From the NCBI RefSeq assembly GCF_000002425.4, contig NC_037258.1:6057336-6121335 (forward strand): a stretch of DNA of 64,000 bases, read 5' to 3'. A model generated the notes under the pieces. It was not told the origin of the DNA and ran no database searches. It saw only the letters and a program-made list of their open reading frames with translations. Positions 48,029 through 60,266 of this stretch are shown here, in pieces. Origin of the DNA: Physcomitrium patens. Lineage: Eukaryota > Streptophyta > Bryopsida > Funariales > Funariaceae. A program made the translations under genes and the position numbers. Each line of letters starts with the position of its first letter. Position 1 is the stretch's first letter.

Positions 48029-48620
48029 CTAATGAATGGAAGTATTTCTAATTTTGAAAATAATTTCTATTATTGACTTCTTTTTGCCTAAATTTCTTTT
48101 CCAATCAAAGTCTATATATCCCATTAATATGTCATTGCCTTGATTTGGAATAAAAATACTATAATTCATTGTACCTTTGATGTAACAAAGGACCTTTTTG
48201 ACTACTTTAAGATAGAGGTATTGTAGTGTTTTCATAAACTTAATAAAGAAATTTATTAAGTATACTATTTTTGGATATGTATGAAAGAAGTAGATCAAGC
48301 TACCTACCAAACTTTGATATTTGCTAGTATTTGTAAATTTTACCTCCATATTCAAATATAATTTGATTTTTTCCTCTATACATGTGGCTACTAATGCACA
48401 TTCTAAAATTTGGGATCTTTGTAATAAGCTTTGAGAATAGTTGCTTTGAACTAAAAGCATTCTTATTGCTAATCATTAAAATTTTATTCCTATCTAAAAA
48501 ATTAATAATTCAAGCTTAGACATTTTAAACCTTTTTTCGACTTCTATTTCTAGCGTCTTTACTTTAATTGAGTTATTATCTATAATTAAAAGATCATTAA
48601 TATAAATTCAGACAATCAAT
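48029..48620 (-). pseudogene. Copia reverse transcriptase-RNaseH remnant
   Basis: The open frame 48,029-48,460 has copia-specific blocks: YQSLVGSLIYF, then VKKVLCYIKGTMNYS and MGYIDFDWKRN. The catalytic box just upstream, about 48,595-48,618, reads YINDLLI where copia elements have YVDD. The first catalytic Asp is Asn (GAT to AAT), so RT is dead. Later blocks of RNaseH are frayed. Confidence 0.75.
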
Positions 48621-49369
48621 ATGACTCCTACTTTTTTATTGAAATACACATTGTAATTTGTTTCACTTCTTATTATACCAAATTCAATGAAGAAGTCATT
48701 AATTTTTATATACCATGCATAATTACCTTACTTTAGGCTATAGATGTCTTTTTTTAATAGATACACTTTGATTTTGTCCTTAGAAGAAACAATCAACTCT
48801 TATGATATCTCCATAAATACTTGCACATCTAAATCTTTGTTTAAGAAAGCAATCTTGATATTAAGGCGTTTGATACTTCATTTATTTTTAATAGCAATAG
48901 TCATAATAATCTATATGATAGGCTATTTGACCATTGATGCAAAAGAATTCTAATAATCTATTCTTTCTTATTGTTGAAAGCATCTTATGACTAGTTTCAC
49001 TTTAAATTTCTTTATCTTGTTATTTGTGATTAATTTTGTTTTAAAAATCCATTTTAAAGTAATAGAAACTTTATTTGGAGGTGGATCAATTAATTTTTAA
49101 GTTCTATTTTATTGGATTAAATTAAACTCCTCATTTATTGCTCATATCTACCATAAATATTCTTTGGTTTCCTCAACTATTGTTGGATTATTTAAATTGA
49201 TGAAATAAATATAATCTTCAATATAGAAAGGATGTTTCTTTATTCTAATTGATTACTTCAAAATTAGTATTAATATTTTGAATATCATTTGAATATATAT
49301 CTCATCAAGTGTATCTACCATTACTAGTTGGATTACTACAAAGTTGTTGAGTCATAAAGATTGACTGTT

Positions 49370-49940
49370 TCATATATCATTTTCAACCTCTAAATATAAA
49401 TCAGATTCTTTTGCATGTATATTACTATTTTTAAACTCCAATTGAATTTTTATATATGTTTCAAGTTGCTTTGGTTGCATGATTTGTTTAATTCTCAAGA
49501 TGCTCTTATTGACAATAACATCTTTATTGATAACTATCTTCTTAGAATATGGGTTGAATAATCTATAAGCCTTGATATTATCATTGTATTCTAGAAATGA
49601 ATAGCAAATAAACTTATTTGTGATGTATGTCGCCATATTAATGACTTCACTCTACAAGTAGGATAGTGCATGCTTATTCTAATAATTTTTTGTTCATCCT
49701 CTCTACAACTCTACTTTGATAGAAAATGTAAGCTTAAGTTTTTTGATGTCTTATCTTATGATTTAGTAAAAAAAATATTTTAATTCTTTCAAGGTATACT
49801 CTCTCCTTTTATATAACCTAAGTATTTTAGCACTATCACTTGTCTCTTTTTCTATCATTATCTAAAAATATTTGAATGTTTCAAATGCCTCGAACTTTGT
49901 TTTCAAAAAATATGTCTATGTCTTGTTTTTTAAATCATCT
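49370..49940 (-). pseudogene. Copia integrase remnant
   Basis: 49,370-49,636 carries the integrase C-terminal block typical of copia (FLEYNDNIKAYRLFNPYSKKIVINKDVIVN). Upstream at about 49,690-49,730 is RVVERMNKKLLE with the third catalytic residue (Glu), followed by a TAA. Further upstream, fragments like FENK..AFETFK continue the core in broken frames. Confidence 0.7.
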
Positions 49941-51362
49941 GTAAAAATCTTAAAATATATTAAATCTAAAAGTAATGGCAATGGCAAGGAACCATAAAAA
50001 TCTCAATGTATTAACTTATTTCTCTATAGTGCTCTAGTAAGAGTGACCTTGGATGCATTTGCTTTACTTTGATTTCTTTCTATGCATGGCTAATCTTGAA
50101 TCTAAAAATAAAGAAATTCCTTCACTCCCTCCTTCATCTCATATAGTATTTTGTAATTCACATGTCCTAGAAAACTATGCAAAATATCAATTTAGGCTTC
50201 TTTATCTATTATTCAAATTAATTTATCTATTGTGTTAGATTCTAATATGTAAAATCCATTGGTAGAATTCCTAGTACCTTATTAGAACTTGAGTAGTATC
50301 ACTTGTATTAACTATTTGATAATAAGTAGATTCAAATAGTATAATGCATCCTTAATTAATGATGCTTCCAAAAAACATCAAGTTTTTAGTGATATTTGGG
50401 ACATACAAAATATTGTGTATTTTCTTTATTTCACCATTGCAAGAAGAAAAAAAAATACATTATCCTTCTCCATAATTAAGTGGATTTATCCATCAAGAAA
50501 TCTTACATTAAAAAGGCCTATATTTCTTGTATCAACTATCTTAGAAGCATTACTTGTGACATGCTTGGTTGCTTCTAAATTTAAATATTAACTATTGTCA
50601 CTTTCTTGAATATCTATAAACATCATTGCCACTTTAAACATGTTTGAAGCTCTTAAAACCTCTTATTACTTTTGCACTTCTTAAATTGTGTTGACCATTG
50701 GTTTATATTCTTATCTACAAAATCCATTTTGGTTGAATTTGTCATAGTGGCAATACGAGCATTTTCTAGAGTAGCATCCCTATTCTCTACATAGATTACA
50801 GTTGCCTGTTTTGACCTTTTTTAAAAAATTTGGTGCCTTCATCTAGTTAATATTGAATATTGGGCCTCTCCTTCATGCCATTAATAGTGGCTTTACTTTT
50901 TTATAGAAGGTACCAAAATATCTTCTAGCTTTGGTGATTTAAAAAGCTTCAACTTAAAAATTGTCGTCATATCTTTGAGCTTCATTAAGTAACGGCTTAC
51001 CACACAAGCATTCAAAATTTGTAAGGCCATGTTGACACATGATGGCCTGAACAAAGAGATTGTAACTCTTTAATTCTATAGTTTGAAGAATCTTCTAATT
51101 TATTGGACTTTGTAATATTATACAAGTTATTCATCATGTTTCTATTGACTAAAGACTAATTTCTTTGTTCAATAGCTCCTATCCAAATTCTAATTATGTC
51201 TTATATTGTTCCTTGCACGAGCTCCTTCAATTTCTTTGTTCAAGGATTATAATACGGTTCAACTTTGCTGCTCAACAAACTTTTATTTTAGTCTTTGTTT
51301 AGCCTTTTTCACAATCTTTGGTCCTCCAACTCCACTCTCTAGTTTGTACTATTAAATGATTT

Positions 51363-51374
51363 GCTTTGATACCA
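51363..51374 (-). other. Primer-binding site of the copia element
   Basis: On the minus strand TGGTATCAAAGC, the standard plant copia primer site complementary to initiator tRNA-Met (one base from TGGTATCAGAGC). It directly abuts the LTR at 51,375. Confidence 0.85.
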
Positions 51375-51490
51375 TGTTGAACCAAATCAATATACAAGGA
51401 CTCATAATAGAGCATATATTTTAGATGATAACATTATACATGTTATATGCTTTTATACATGCATGTCTATCTAGCAAGACCACTCGTATT

Positions 51491-52049
51491 GGTAAAGACG
51501 TTTATGGGAGATTACTGGGCAACAGTAATCCTAGAGACTTCCTACTTGGCCTTCCTATTTATTTGCCTAAAAGGCAGTCTTCGAAGTGGCTCAATAAAGT
51601 CACTAGTTATCTAGAGAGAAGAATAAAGTTTACAATGTGAATAAAATGTTCCAAAAGTATGTAATCCACACTGTTGTTACATCGTAGTGTACCTGGTCTA
51701 TAGCAATGGGAGTGCAAGCTACATTATAGTTTCTTCAGAGAAATGTACCTTAAACAGTAAAGAATCTGTTGGTCTCGTGGAAAGTACAACATCCGGAGGT
51801 CCTAGATCTCTATGCTTCAGCAACAACATCGCCGAATAGCCCCTTGGTGCACATTGCTCAACTCTTACCTCTTTTGATACATATTATACAGAAAAACCTC
51901 ACACCGGGGCTTGTGATTGCCAAGTTGTGGAGTGCCCTATTAATCTACAATAGTTTTGGTCGACCTGAATACCAGTCTTCGCTATAGAATGCGCTTCAAT
52001 CACCTGCAGTCTCCGATGCATCGGCATCACTGGAAGAGCTCGACACTGC
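51491..52049 (-). other. 3' flank / presumed 3' UTR of the CHX gene
   Basis: Base composition turns from AT-rich to balanced at about 51,500, right after the copia LTR. The minus strand has AATAAA at 51,548-51,553, a candidate poly(A) signal about 500 bases after the stop codon. No other ORF is convincing here, so the UTR end is a guess. Confidence 0.35.
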
Positions 52050-55000
52050 TCAAGCAGAGATGTGCTGCTTGACCACTAGCAAAGATGTGTGCATATGAAG
52101 ATGTTTGGACACCAAATAATTACCCAGTGGGCCAAGGCCATAATCCTCAACTGGAATGAAGTCACCTGACTGCTTGATCGTACTATGTTCATGCAAGTGC
52201 AGTCCAGTAATTATCAGTCCATTCGGTTCTGCAGATTTCACTGTGTCGAGCACAGATTTTTTCAGGTTCTGCGTCTCGACCACTCGTAGTGTCAAGTTTC
52301 TGCAGGAGACCTCTGACTGAAGCTCCTCTACGGCGGTTGTAGGCGGGCCCTGGCCAGTTTCTAAGGATGCGTTGTTCATTGGACGATTGCGGAACTCTTT
52401 TCTGGCAGCTGTTGCAGCGGCCAGAATGGGAGCCAAAGCTTGTACATTCATGTCTCTTTCCTTTTGCAACAGGATGTCGTCCACAAGGACATGAGTTTCT
52501 CCATCTGGTTGTGTTTCAGTTGCATCTGTCACGTCCATCTTCCCAGATGATTCCGGCGAGAGGTCATTCTGCTTCGCTCTCCCACACTCCTTTGTCTTCA
52601 CCCATGGTGCTGCGAAAAAATCCACCACATCACGAGCTACATGTTTCAAAGCACTCCATCCTCTTTTTGCAGCTGATTCAGTTTGCAGATGAGACTTCAA
52701 TGTGCGACTTGAAACTCGTCGGATGCTGCACAAGTGATTTCGTTTAGGATCTTGAACCACGAACTGGATCACTGTGAGTTTGACGCCATCATTCTTCAAC
52801 ATACGGCGTCCTAGCATTAGGGATTCGCGATCATCTGGGCCTCCGAAGAAAAGCACTAGTATGTGCTGACAACTTCCAGGGGTAGTAGCTGCGTGATCGC
52901 CGAATCCATTGTCAACCAACAGGCCCACAGAGCAAGGAGGGTCCTGGAACACCTTCATGTTCACTTCCTTTAGACCTGAGGCTACTGTTTCAAAATTCTT
53001 ATCAAATCGTCGACGCCTGTGAAATGGCAGTAACAAAAAATTCACCCTGTTGGAATATGCAGCGTTACAGACATCTATATGCATGTTGTGGAAGGCGCTG
53101 ATGGCCACTTCAGTTTTAACTTTCACTTTGGTGAGTTGTGAAGACTTCTGAAATGCAACTTCAATTGCGTCCAATTCTGTATTTCCCTGAACTCGCAGAT
53201 CAAATTCAATTGGTGTCACCCACTTTGAGTCTCCCAAAGTTTCCCCTAGAAAGATTCTACTAAGGCATCTAAACTCATTAGGTTCCTTTGCAGCTGTAAT
53301 TGCAGCATGATTTGTCAAACGAATCTAACTCCTATTTTCTTGCAGACATGCCTACCCATAGTGCTACTGCGATATGGTATAGTGCATCACCTCGTTCCCA
53401 GCACCGTCTTCGCTTTCTCGCTTGGAAAATTTGGACATCTGGATTGTAGATAAACGTTCCGAATACTCCACCAGGTGAAGCACATATGCCCGGAAATTTT
53501 TGTAATCTTCACCACCTGTAATTTCAGCCATTTTCATCATGGAGTTTATGTTCCACGATCCAAGGAGACAGAACAGCATACGTAGTTCGTCCCTATCATC
53601 GCCTGAGTTGATGGTCCGCCTTTTATATGGTGGAATATCACAGGCTGGTTTATAAAGCCACATAACCACTGGAGTTGTTATGAAGGTGGTCGTAATAGTC
53701 ATGATCACCATTATCGCAAACAATTCTTCGTTTAAAACCTGCATTCGTTGCGTTACCCAGAATGTTAGTTCTCAAAAGAATGTTTTCTTGTGCTTGATTG
53801 CGTGGTAGTGCAACAAGCAAAGGTCTTGCACACCCCCATGCTCCATCACCCTTACCTTAAAGCTGCAGGAATGTGAAAAGTGCAGTCTCAGTGAGGACTC
53901 AGCGATCTTACCCCTTTCGAAAGACCAATGTTGAGGATAATCAGTTCAACGAGACCTTTGGTGTTCATTAGAAAGCCAAGGGCAATGGCCTTGCGGCTCC
54001 CTACACCCCAAACCTTGGCTACAATGAACGTGCCCAGCACCTTTCCGACGCATGCTGACGCTATCACCAGGAAGAGAATCAAAACTGCACAAGTACCAAT
54101 TTTTAGACGTTCCGTCAAGAACCATCCAATCCTGTTTCTATTGTGTGTGTAAGTAAATATCTATCAAACTGCATATTCCCTTTTCTCTCTTGAAGTAACT
54201 GAGGCACTAAAAACCTGGATGCACAGACTCCACAGATCATTTGCCTGCAGATCAAGAGAACTGAAGCCCTTTGGATGTGATCATTGTCGTTTTCCTAATG
54301 AAGAGTTCATACCTGCAGTTCCATTGTTGATGGCAGAGAGGTGAGTCTTAAGTCCAGATGCTGCGAAGTATAGGGGCAAGAAAAGGACACTCACGTAGTC
54401 TTCAACTTTCTCAATCAGTATCGCTGCACACCATGAATATTCAAGTGAATAAGTCGTACTCCTCTATGGCATGGTGATCAAATCACAATTTATCCTCCTT
54501 TTATCAAAGTTCTGCGATTGCATTAGTTAGTGAAGGTTGGAAATGGAAATTTGCTTGAACTGTGATGTTTAAGGTGAGGACATCAGGGGTGAATCACCTG
54601 TAAACGGACCATCCTTTGGGATAATAAGGCCGCAGATGAAGGCTCCAAATATGACATGTATACCAATCAAATCAGTGATGAACGCTGCTCCGAGTACAAG
54701 CATTAAAGTCATTGCGATGACTGATTCTGTTGCAGGCTCACTGTGGTGAGCCAGTGCGTACGTGATCGGCGAAATTACAAGTAACATGAAGACAATAAAC
54801 ACTGTGCCCAGGAGAAGTACCCAAAGTGCGACCAGTGGATCTGACCCTGAACTCGTAATGGCTACTGCCAGAGCCAGAAGGACCCAAGCAACAACATCAT
54901 TAATCGCTGCTGCAGCCATGGCCATTTGGCCAATCTGCAATATTTCACAACTGGGTGAGTAGGCTTATAGAAATTAAAAAGTAGTAGCTGATTCCAATTA

Positions 55001-56102
55001 CTGTAAACAGCTACCGGGTGATCGATCTCAAATTCAGAGTGCTAGAAGTTAATGCAGGATTCAACAGTGCAGATGACATCACTAGGTTGCCGCAACATCT
55101 GTGAGGGTGAGATGGGACTGAGTTATACGTCGGTGTGAAGAAGTTTTCGCTCTGTGAGAATGCGAGCGAGAACGGGAAAGGCAGTAACGGAGAGCGCCAC
55201 GCCAAGAAACAACACGAAGGCTCCGAAATTGGGATGATGAAGAGAATTCTGAAGTTTGAATATGATGAAAGCAGCTACTGCCCCCAGACCAAACGGGAGG
55301 ATTATGCCTGCTGCTGACAGCCATAGTGTCATTACTCCCGACCTGTGGAACAAGCATTGTGCAAATCGAAAATTTATGAATGTAGTTACGAGATCAAAGA
55401 TAGAATGCATGATTTCAGCCATTCCTCAACCCTGCTTCACCTTGTTACAGGCTCGAAAAAGAACTTTGAATAAGGCTTATAGAAACTGAAATGAGACGGG
55501 TCTGGCTCTCTTCGCTACCTGCGAATCTGTTTGGTGTCCAATTCCAATCCCACTAGGAAGAGGAAGAAGATGAGACCCACTTCTGCTACGGTTTCCAGCA
55601 CGGGCAACGAGCTTTCGGGAAAGATATTTTTCGTGAAACCTGGGATATGCCCGAAGGCTGTCGGCCCCAACAAAATGCCTCCCAAAATTTCTGCACAAGT
55701 GATGCGAACAGTGTAAAACTAAACTGTACGCAATCATAGATGATGAGAGTCTTCGCAATTATCAGTTTTCACCGTCTCTTCCTCCCACTGTCCTCAACGA
55801 GTGATGAGTAGCCACACCTACAGTCATATCTTTCGCTCACACCTCTGAGCTCAAGAGAAAAGGATAGATTGGCAGAGAAATTTCGAAATTTGACTGAAAT
55901 GAGAGTATGTTCACGGCAAGAGTTTACCTGCGACAACGCGAGGTTGCTTCAAAGGGCGCAATAAGACCGCGACACAGCGAGAGACGGTGATGATGACCAT
56001 AACTTGAATAATGAGCAGAGGCAAAGTGTGGTGCAAAGGATTGTCTCCTGCCACTACCCCACTAGACGTTACGGAAACATCAGTCACGTTCTCCGATGCC
56101 AT
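52050..56102 (-). CDS. CHX: Cation/H+ antiporter, CHX family (CHX20-like), 8 exons
   Basis: Membrane monovalent cation (K+/Na+)-proton exchanger of the plant CPA2/CHX family. Exons on the minus strand by my model: 56,102-55,928; 55,690-55,519; 55,342-55,129; 54,934-54,598; 54,423-54,313; 54,084-53,912; 53,738-53,391; 53,324-52,050. All introns are GT-AG, phases agree, and they total 2,805 bases, 934 aa. The start is the first ATG after an in-frame stop (about 56,190) and gives [24 protein letters not shown], like CHX20. About 12 membrane segments (aa 25 to about 430) include [20 protein letters not shown], the ND motif (Asp200) in AINDVVAW, and [11 protein letters not shown] (Lys379). The C-terminal half is the hydrophilic CHX domain with ELRMLFC and [10 protein letters not shown]. 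Family members act in K+ and pH homeostasis of endomembranes or plasma membrane. No disabling change was seen. The last intron (66 bases, 53,325-53,390) is the least certain part. Confidence 0.9.
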
Positions 56103-58416
56103 CACGTTAAGATTGGATGTTGAGGAAACCAATTCTCCAAGTGTATCCGAAGGCAACTTGTTAGATGCTCTGGCGGGCTCGCACCAGTTTCAAGGTATGG
56201 AGAGATTTTGTCCTGAATACTGTGATTATCAGAGCTGCATTATCAATAAGCAGCTCTGTTAATGGCCACAACCAAGCACATTGAGTAGTGGTGTGACCAA
56301 AAACTGCAAGGACGCATTACTATGATCCCCCTGTCTAGTCACTGGGCGGAATAGCAGTATGCAGCACAATCTCCTCTTTAAGGGTGTGCTCCGTGCACAT
56401 GGAGCTGTAACTTCGTACCAGATACAGCAGCAGAATGGAGGGTCCTGAATCAGAGACTCATGAGGCAAACTGCAATCATGTTTGTTCCATGATTACGCTC
56501 GAAAAGCATGAAGAGAAACCATTTGCAAATTTTGATTTACGGAAAGTGGGAGAAAAATCTCAGAATCGGTCAATTTGACTGAAATGAGACAACCACGCCC
56601 AACCGCGTCACTCTAACAGATGGCCCAGAGTTTGTCAGGAGGATTTTGCACTGGTCACTCAAATGTCAGGTAGGTTCCGAGTTCATGACACACGAATTCG
56701 AGCTGCCTTCACTAGTGAGGTACTTCGACTGATGCAATCTTATGTTGGCGTGGTTCAACTGGTAACGAATCCTAGTCCACCGGGACAAACCATCTCGAAG
56801 CATTGATCTTCACTAGATCGTCGAAACTCGTGTGTATCCCTAATCAATTGGAATGCACTGTGCAGGTGACCGACAGGCTACACTTGCAAGGCTCATAGGC
56901 CATGAAGTATAGAAGCGCCTAATTGGGGTATCACGACCTAGAAGGCACGATCTTTCAATTTCTCGCCGTCAGTTAGTGTGATCTGGACTCGACAAAACTC
57001 TGCTAAACTACGAAACATGTGTCAGGAGTTCGTAGAGTGGACATAATCTGCGCAGGATTTGAGGGACTCAATCAACTGTGAACTATCCTTGCATGCCCAG
57101 CTCTTTTAATGCCCACTTTGTCTCTCCACAGACCAGCCTCACCCCCTATGCGACGTTACTAATCATTGCATAGGGTTGATGAACAAAATCCATGAAAAAT
57201 TGTGCGGTGGCAAGCTAACATCGGATGGTAAAGTATCAGCAAATTAGAACACGCGAGCCATTGGAATTAATGTACAAAGTGCAGCCCAGTATAGATCGGA
57301 AACGGCACTGAGTGTTTGTTAGCAATCAGTCAAGTAGGTGGAAGGAAATGTGCTCATGAGACGCTGGAAATGCAGCGCAGATGGGGGTTACCCATGTGAA
57401 TCAGGCAGGAAAATTAGATACTCTGGGTCCAAATATTTCCCTGTCACGGAATATTGTTTCCCCTCCCATGTGGTTCTCATTCGGGATTTCGTCCTGTGGC
57501 TAGACGCTGAGTTTACTACAAGGAAGAAGTCCACTCTGGATTGTCGAGTGCTAGTATCCCAGCTCTCGCCACCCACTGCTTTTTGAAGGACAAGGAGGTT
57601 GGTATTTTCGTCAGAAACCTACAGACAAATAGAATATTGATTTATTTCCGTGGACGTGCTCTGGACAGCATCGGTCCATGCCAACAATTCTTGCGGTGCG
57701 ATTCCTTCCAGCCTCATGATTCTTCCCCTGGAAAGTTGATCGTCAATCTCACAGCACGTCATTGCAGAGTTCCGAGGCACTAATTCGTCAAACTATTGCA
57801 CCTGGGCTGTTCAAACAATTCCATTTTGACTGCTTATCGTGTCTCCATCTTGTCTCGTGGTGTCTTCCGGTGTCTAGTAAATTGATGAATCTAAACTGGG
57901 TTCATAAAGTCCAATTATTGTTACAACATATAACACGAAACTCAAGCCGTGGAGAGCCTTTCTAAAGGTTCCACAAAAAAGAAAAAAAGTTACATGAATA
58001 TCATGAAGCTGGGTTGTACGACGTCTGCTCAGGGTAACATTTCTCATGGACAAGTCACAACTACGAGCACATAGAAATGAAATTAGATAGCTAATTGAAC
58101 ACACAAGAATTGGTAGCAACTATTATAATATCATTGTTGGTATTTCCTTATTATAAACTCAAAAGGAATGACGTGAGACAGGATGGTGACACCCAACTTT
58201 CGCAACACCATGGAAGGCAAAGTCATCAAAACATTCTGTTTGCCTATCATCAAAAGCAAAGCCACTTAATATATATACAATTGTACTGGAACTGACACCC
58301 TGTCAGTAAAGAAAGAAAAAAAAAAACAAAAGTGTATGTGGCATTACATGAGTAGTGTAATGGGCAACCGTGGGAGCTCTGAAGCACTGCGTTGCCTAAA
58401 AACTTAAGCTGCCCAA
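56103..58416 (-). promoter_or_regulatory. Upstream region of the CHX gene
   Basis: About 2.3 kb of balanced composition without transposon similarity that I can see, upstream of the CHX start codon. It should hold the 5' UTR and promoter. I found no clear TATA box or core element on the minus strand. Short ORFs here (for example 57,338-57,586) show no protein-like pattern. A 5' UTR intron cannot be excluded, since the in-frame stop is only about 90 bases upstream of the ATG. Confidence 0.4.
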
Positions 58417-58722
58417 TCAAAACTGAGCCTGCTCTTCGTGGAAGAAGGCTGGAATTTCCAAGCCTTGGACAGGGCCATAAGCAAAGCTAGAACTTAGTGG
58501 CCTGCCTCCATCCAGCTCTCGAGTGGGTGAGGTTTGCAACGACAAGAGGTTTGTGGGCGGATGCCAATTCCATGCAAAGGAATTTGTGCCAATCACAAAC
58601 CAAGTGTTGGCATTGTTCACGCTCTCCAGGTAAGTGTCTCTTTGTAGAGGGCAAGGAAGGAAGGACAGCCTCTCTGGCTGTGGTGGAGAATGCCACCCTT
58701 CATTTTCACCCTTCTTACAAAA
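58417..58722 (-). other. GC-balanced block with unrecognised ORF
   Basis: The minus-strand frame ending at 58,417 has a protein-like C-terminal part (YLESVNNANTWFVIGTNSF, EIPAFFHEEQAQF). Its N-terminal part is low complexity coming from the adjacent AAAAAT and CA repeats. I know no family for it. It could be an exon of an unknown gene, a non-coding RNA or chance. No splice model could be built. Confidence 0.2.
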
Positions 58723-58850
58723 AAAAATAAAAAATAAAAAATAAAAAACACACACACACACAAGGTTAGTGCTGTTTCGCTTCCATGAACTAGTGCAGAT
58801 AAATAGAACTTTCAAGCACAAAAAATATATACATATACATATATATATAA
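58722..58850. repeat. Microsatellites (ATAAAAA)n, (CA)n, (TA)n
   Basis: Runs of aaaaaat units at 58,722-58,748, caca at 58,748-58,762, and atatac/tatata at 58,826-58,848. Confidence 0.9.
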
Positions 58851-60120
58851 AACATAAAAACGCTTTGAAATTCTACTCTCTTGCTATGTGACCTGTTCTT
58901 ATCGAGTATTACATTTCTTCATCCAACATTCAATATCGAGAAATTTTTACCCTACCATAATCACTGAAAGTTGACAGTCTTTTATGAAAGGCCATTCTTG
59001 AGAATGTGAAGTGTAAAATACTTAGCAAAGAAAATGTTCTTGAACTGATTGTTTGATTTATCTTTGGATTTCTTCCGTACAAATTATCTCTTCTTTTTCT
59101 GTATTTATATAAGAATCCTTTCATTGTGGGACCAATAAAAGGATCAAATAAAGAAGATGTGTTTATCTTAGACACAGATTAAAAAAGCAACGTCTATGAT
59201 TGCTACAATCCAACAAAACAAACACCAAGAACCAATAAAAGCAAAAATCCAATAAGATATAATGAAAATGAGTAAATCCCTTGATAACTAGAAAATAAGC
59301 AAGACAAACACCCAAAAGGATAATTATTAATGGGAAGGAAATACTAATGAATGACTTCTTGATAGCTACAATCAAATAATGAATTATTAACAAACTATAT
59401 TTTAATAAATTTAAATTAATAAAATAATTAAAAAATATTAAAAAATAAATAAATAAATTTAAAATTAAATAAATTTTTACAAGAAATTATATTTTAATAA
59501 TAATAATAATTTTGATTAATTATTAATAAATTTATTAAATCAAAAGCTAGAAATATCTAATCATAGATAATAACTATAATTGGAAAAAATAGTATTGTTT
59601 GAATAGATAAATGTATTATTTTATAATAACAAAAACTTTATAGATAGTATAAAAATTATTCAAGTGCATTATTGATAATACTTTTGTATTTAAAGTATTT
59701 TTTTACTACTTATTTTAGTAAGAAAAAATTAAATCATTAAAACTATTCTAAAAAACTTTGAATCTTCAACCTAAAAGGATATCAAGGAAAAGACTATAAT
59801 TCTAATAAATTATTAATAATAAAGATATTGGCTAAATTCTTATACAAATAGCATATATAGAATATAAATATTTTTTTATATTGATTGACTAATTTATTAT
59901 TATTAAAATTTAATTAAAGAAATTTAAAGTTAGAAGACTTGTAATAAAACCAATCAAAATAAATTACTATTTTTTACTAGAAATATTATTATAAAATTCT
60001 AATTTGTTAAAAAAAACAAATATCACCAAATCATACAAATTCTTTAACAAGAATATCCATAATAACCAACCATTTGTTTTTTAGAAGATATTCAAATGAT
60101 AAATATTTTATAAAAATTAG
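58851..60120. other. AT-rich region, no gene seen
   Basis: From about 59,170 the sequence is again strongly AT-rich. Minus-strand ORFs at 58,930-59,393 (one with hydrophobic runs) have no recognisable family and biased composition; I do not call them genes. Confidence 0.4.
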
Positions 60121-60131
60121 GCTACCCCGAA

Positions 60132-60138
<7 letters not shown>

Positions 60139-60176
<38 letters not shown>

Positions 60177-60224
60177 ATTAAAATTATTTTACAATTATGT
60201 TACCAATGAAATTAATTAGAGAAG

Positions 60225-60265
<41 letters not shown>
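60139..60265. repeat. Poly(A) run and (TA)n microsatellite
   Basis: A run of about 35 A at 60,139-60,173, and about 20 TA units at 60,226-60,265. Confidence 0.9.

Positions 60266-60266
<1 letters not shown>

Larger units (their letters stand above)
47098..51490 (-). mobile_element. Degraded Ty1/copia element with very short LTRs
   Basis: Minus-strand element. The 3' LTR starts TGTTGAATTGAATC at 47,098 and the 5' LTR starts TGTTGAACCAAATC at 51,375. They share gactcataatagagcatatattttaga and the atacatg..tgtctacttag stretch, giving LTRs of about 110-125 bp. An iMet-type primer site lies at 51,363-51,374. Integrase and RT remnants are in copia order (gag, integrase, RT, RNaseH). Many stops. 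Outer ends of the LTRs and target duplication could not be fixed (left flank tacaa, no clear right match). Confidence 0.75.

Noticed and set aside
52367..52747. 126-codon plus-strand ORF
   Set aside because: It is antisense to the CHX last exon and has no recognisable features.
54935..55128. Possible extra CHX exon in intron 3 (acceptor-like CCTCACAG at about 55,095)
   Set aside because: Joining exon 3 directly to [13 protein letters not shown] gives the expected family continuity and phase; an extra exon would break the conserved block.
55082..55758. Minus-strand ORFs of 64-93 codons overlapping the CHX gene in other frames
   Set aside because: They run through splice sites and out of frame with the exons; the spliced CHX frame explains the region.
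59163..59393. 76-codon minus-strand ORF with hydrophobic runs
   Set aside because: AT-rich composition alone gives Phe/Leu/Ile-rich frames; no family pattern or gene context.
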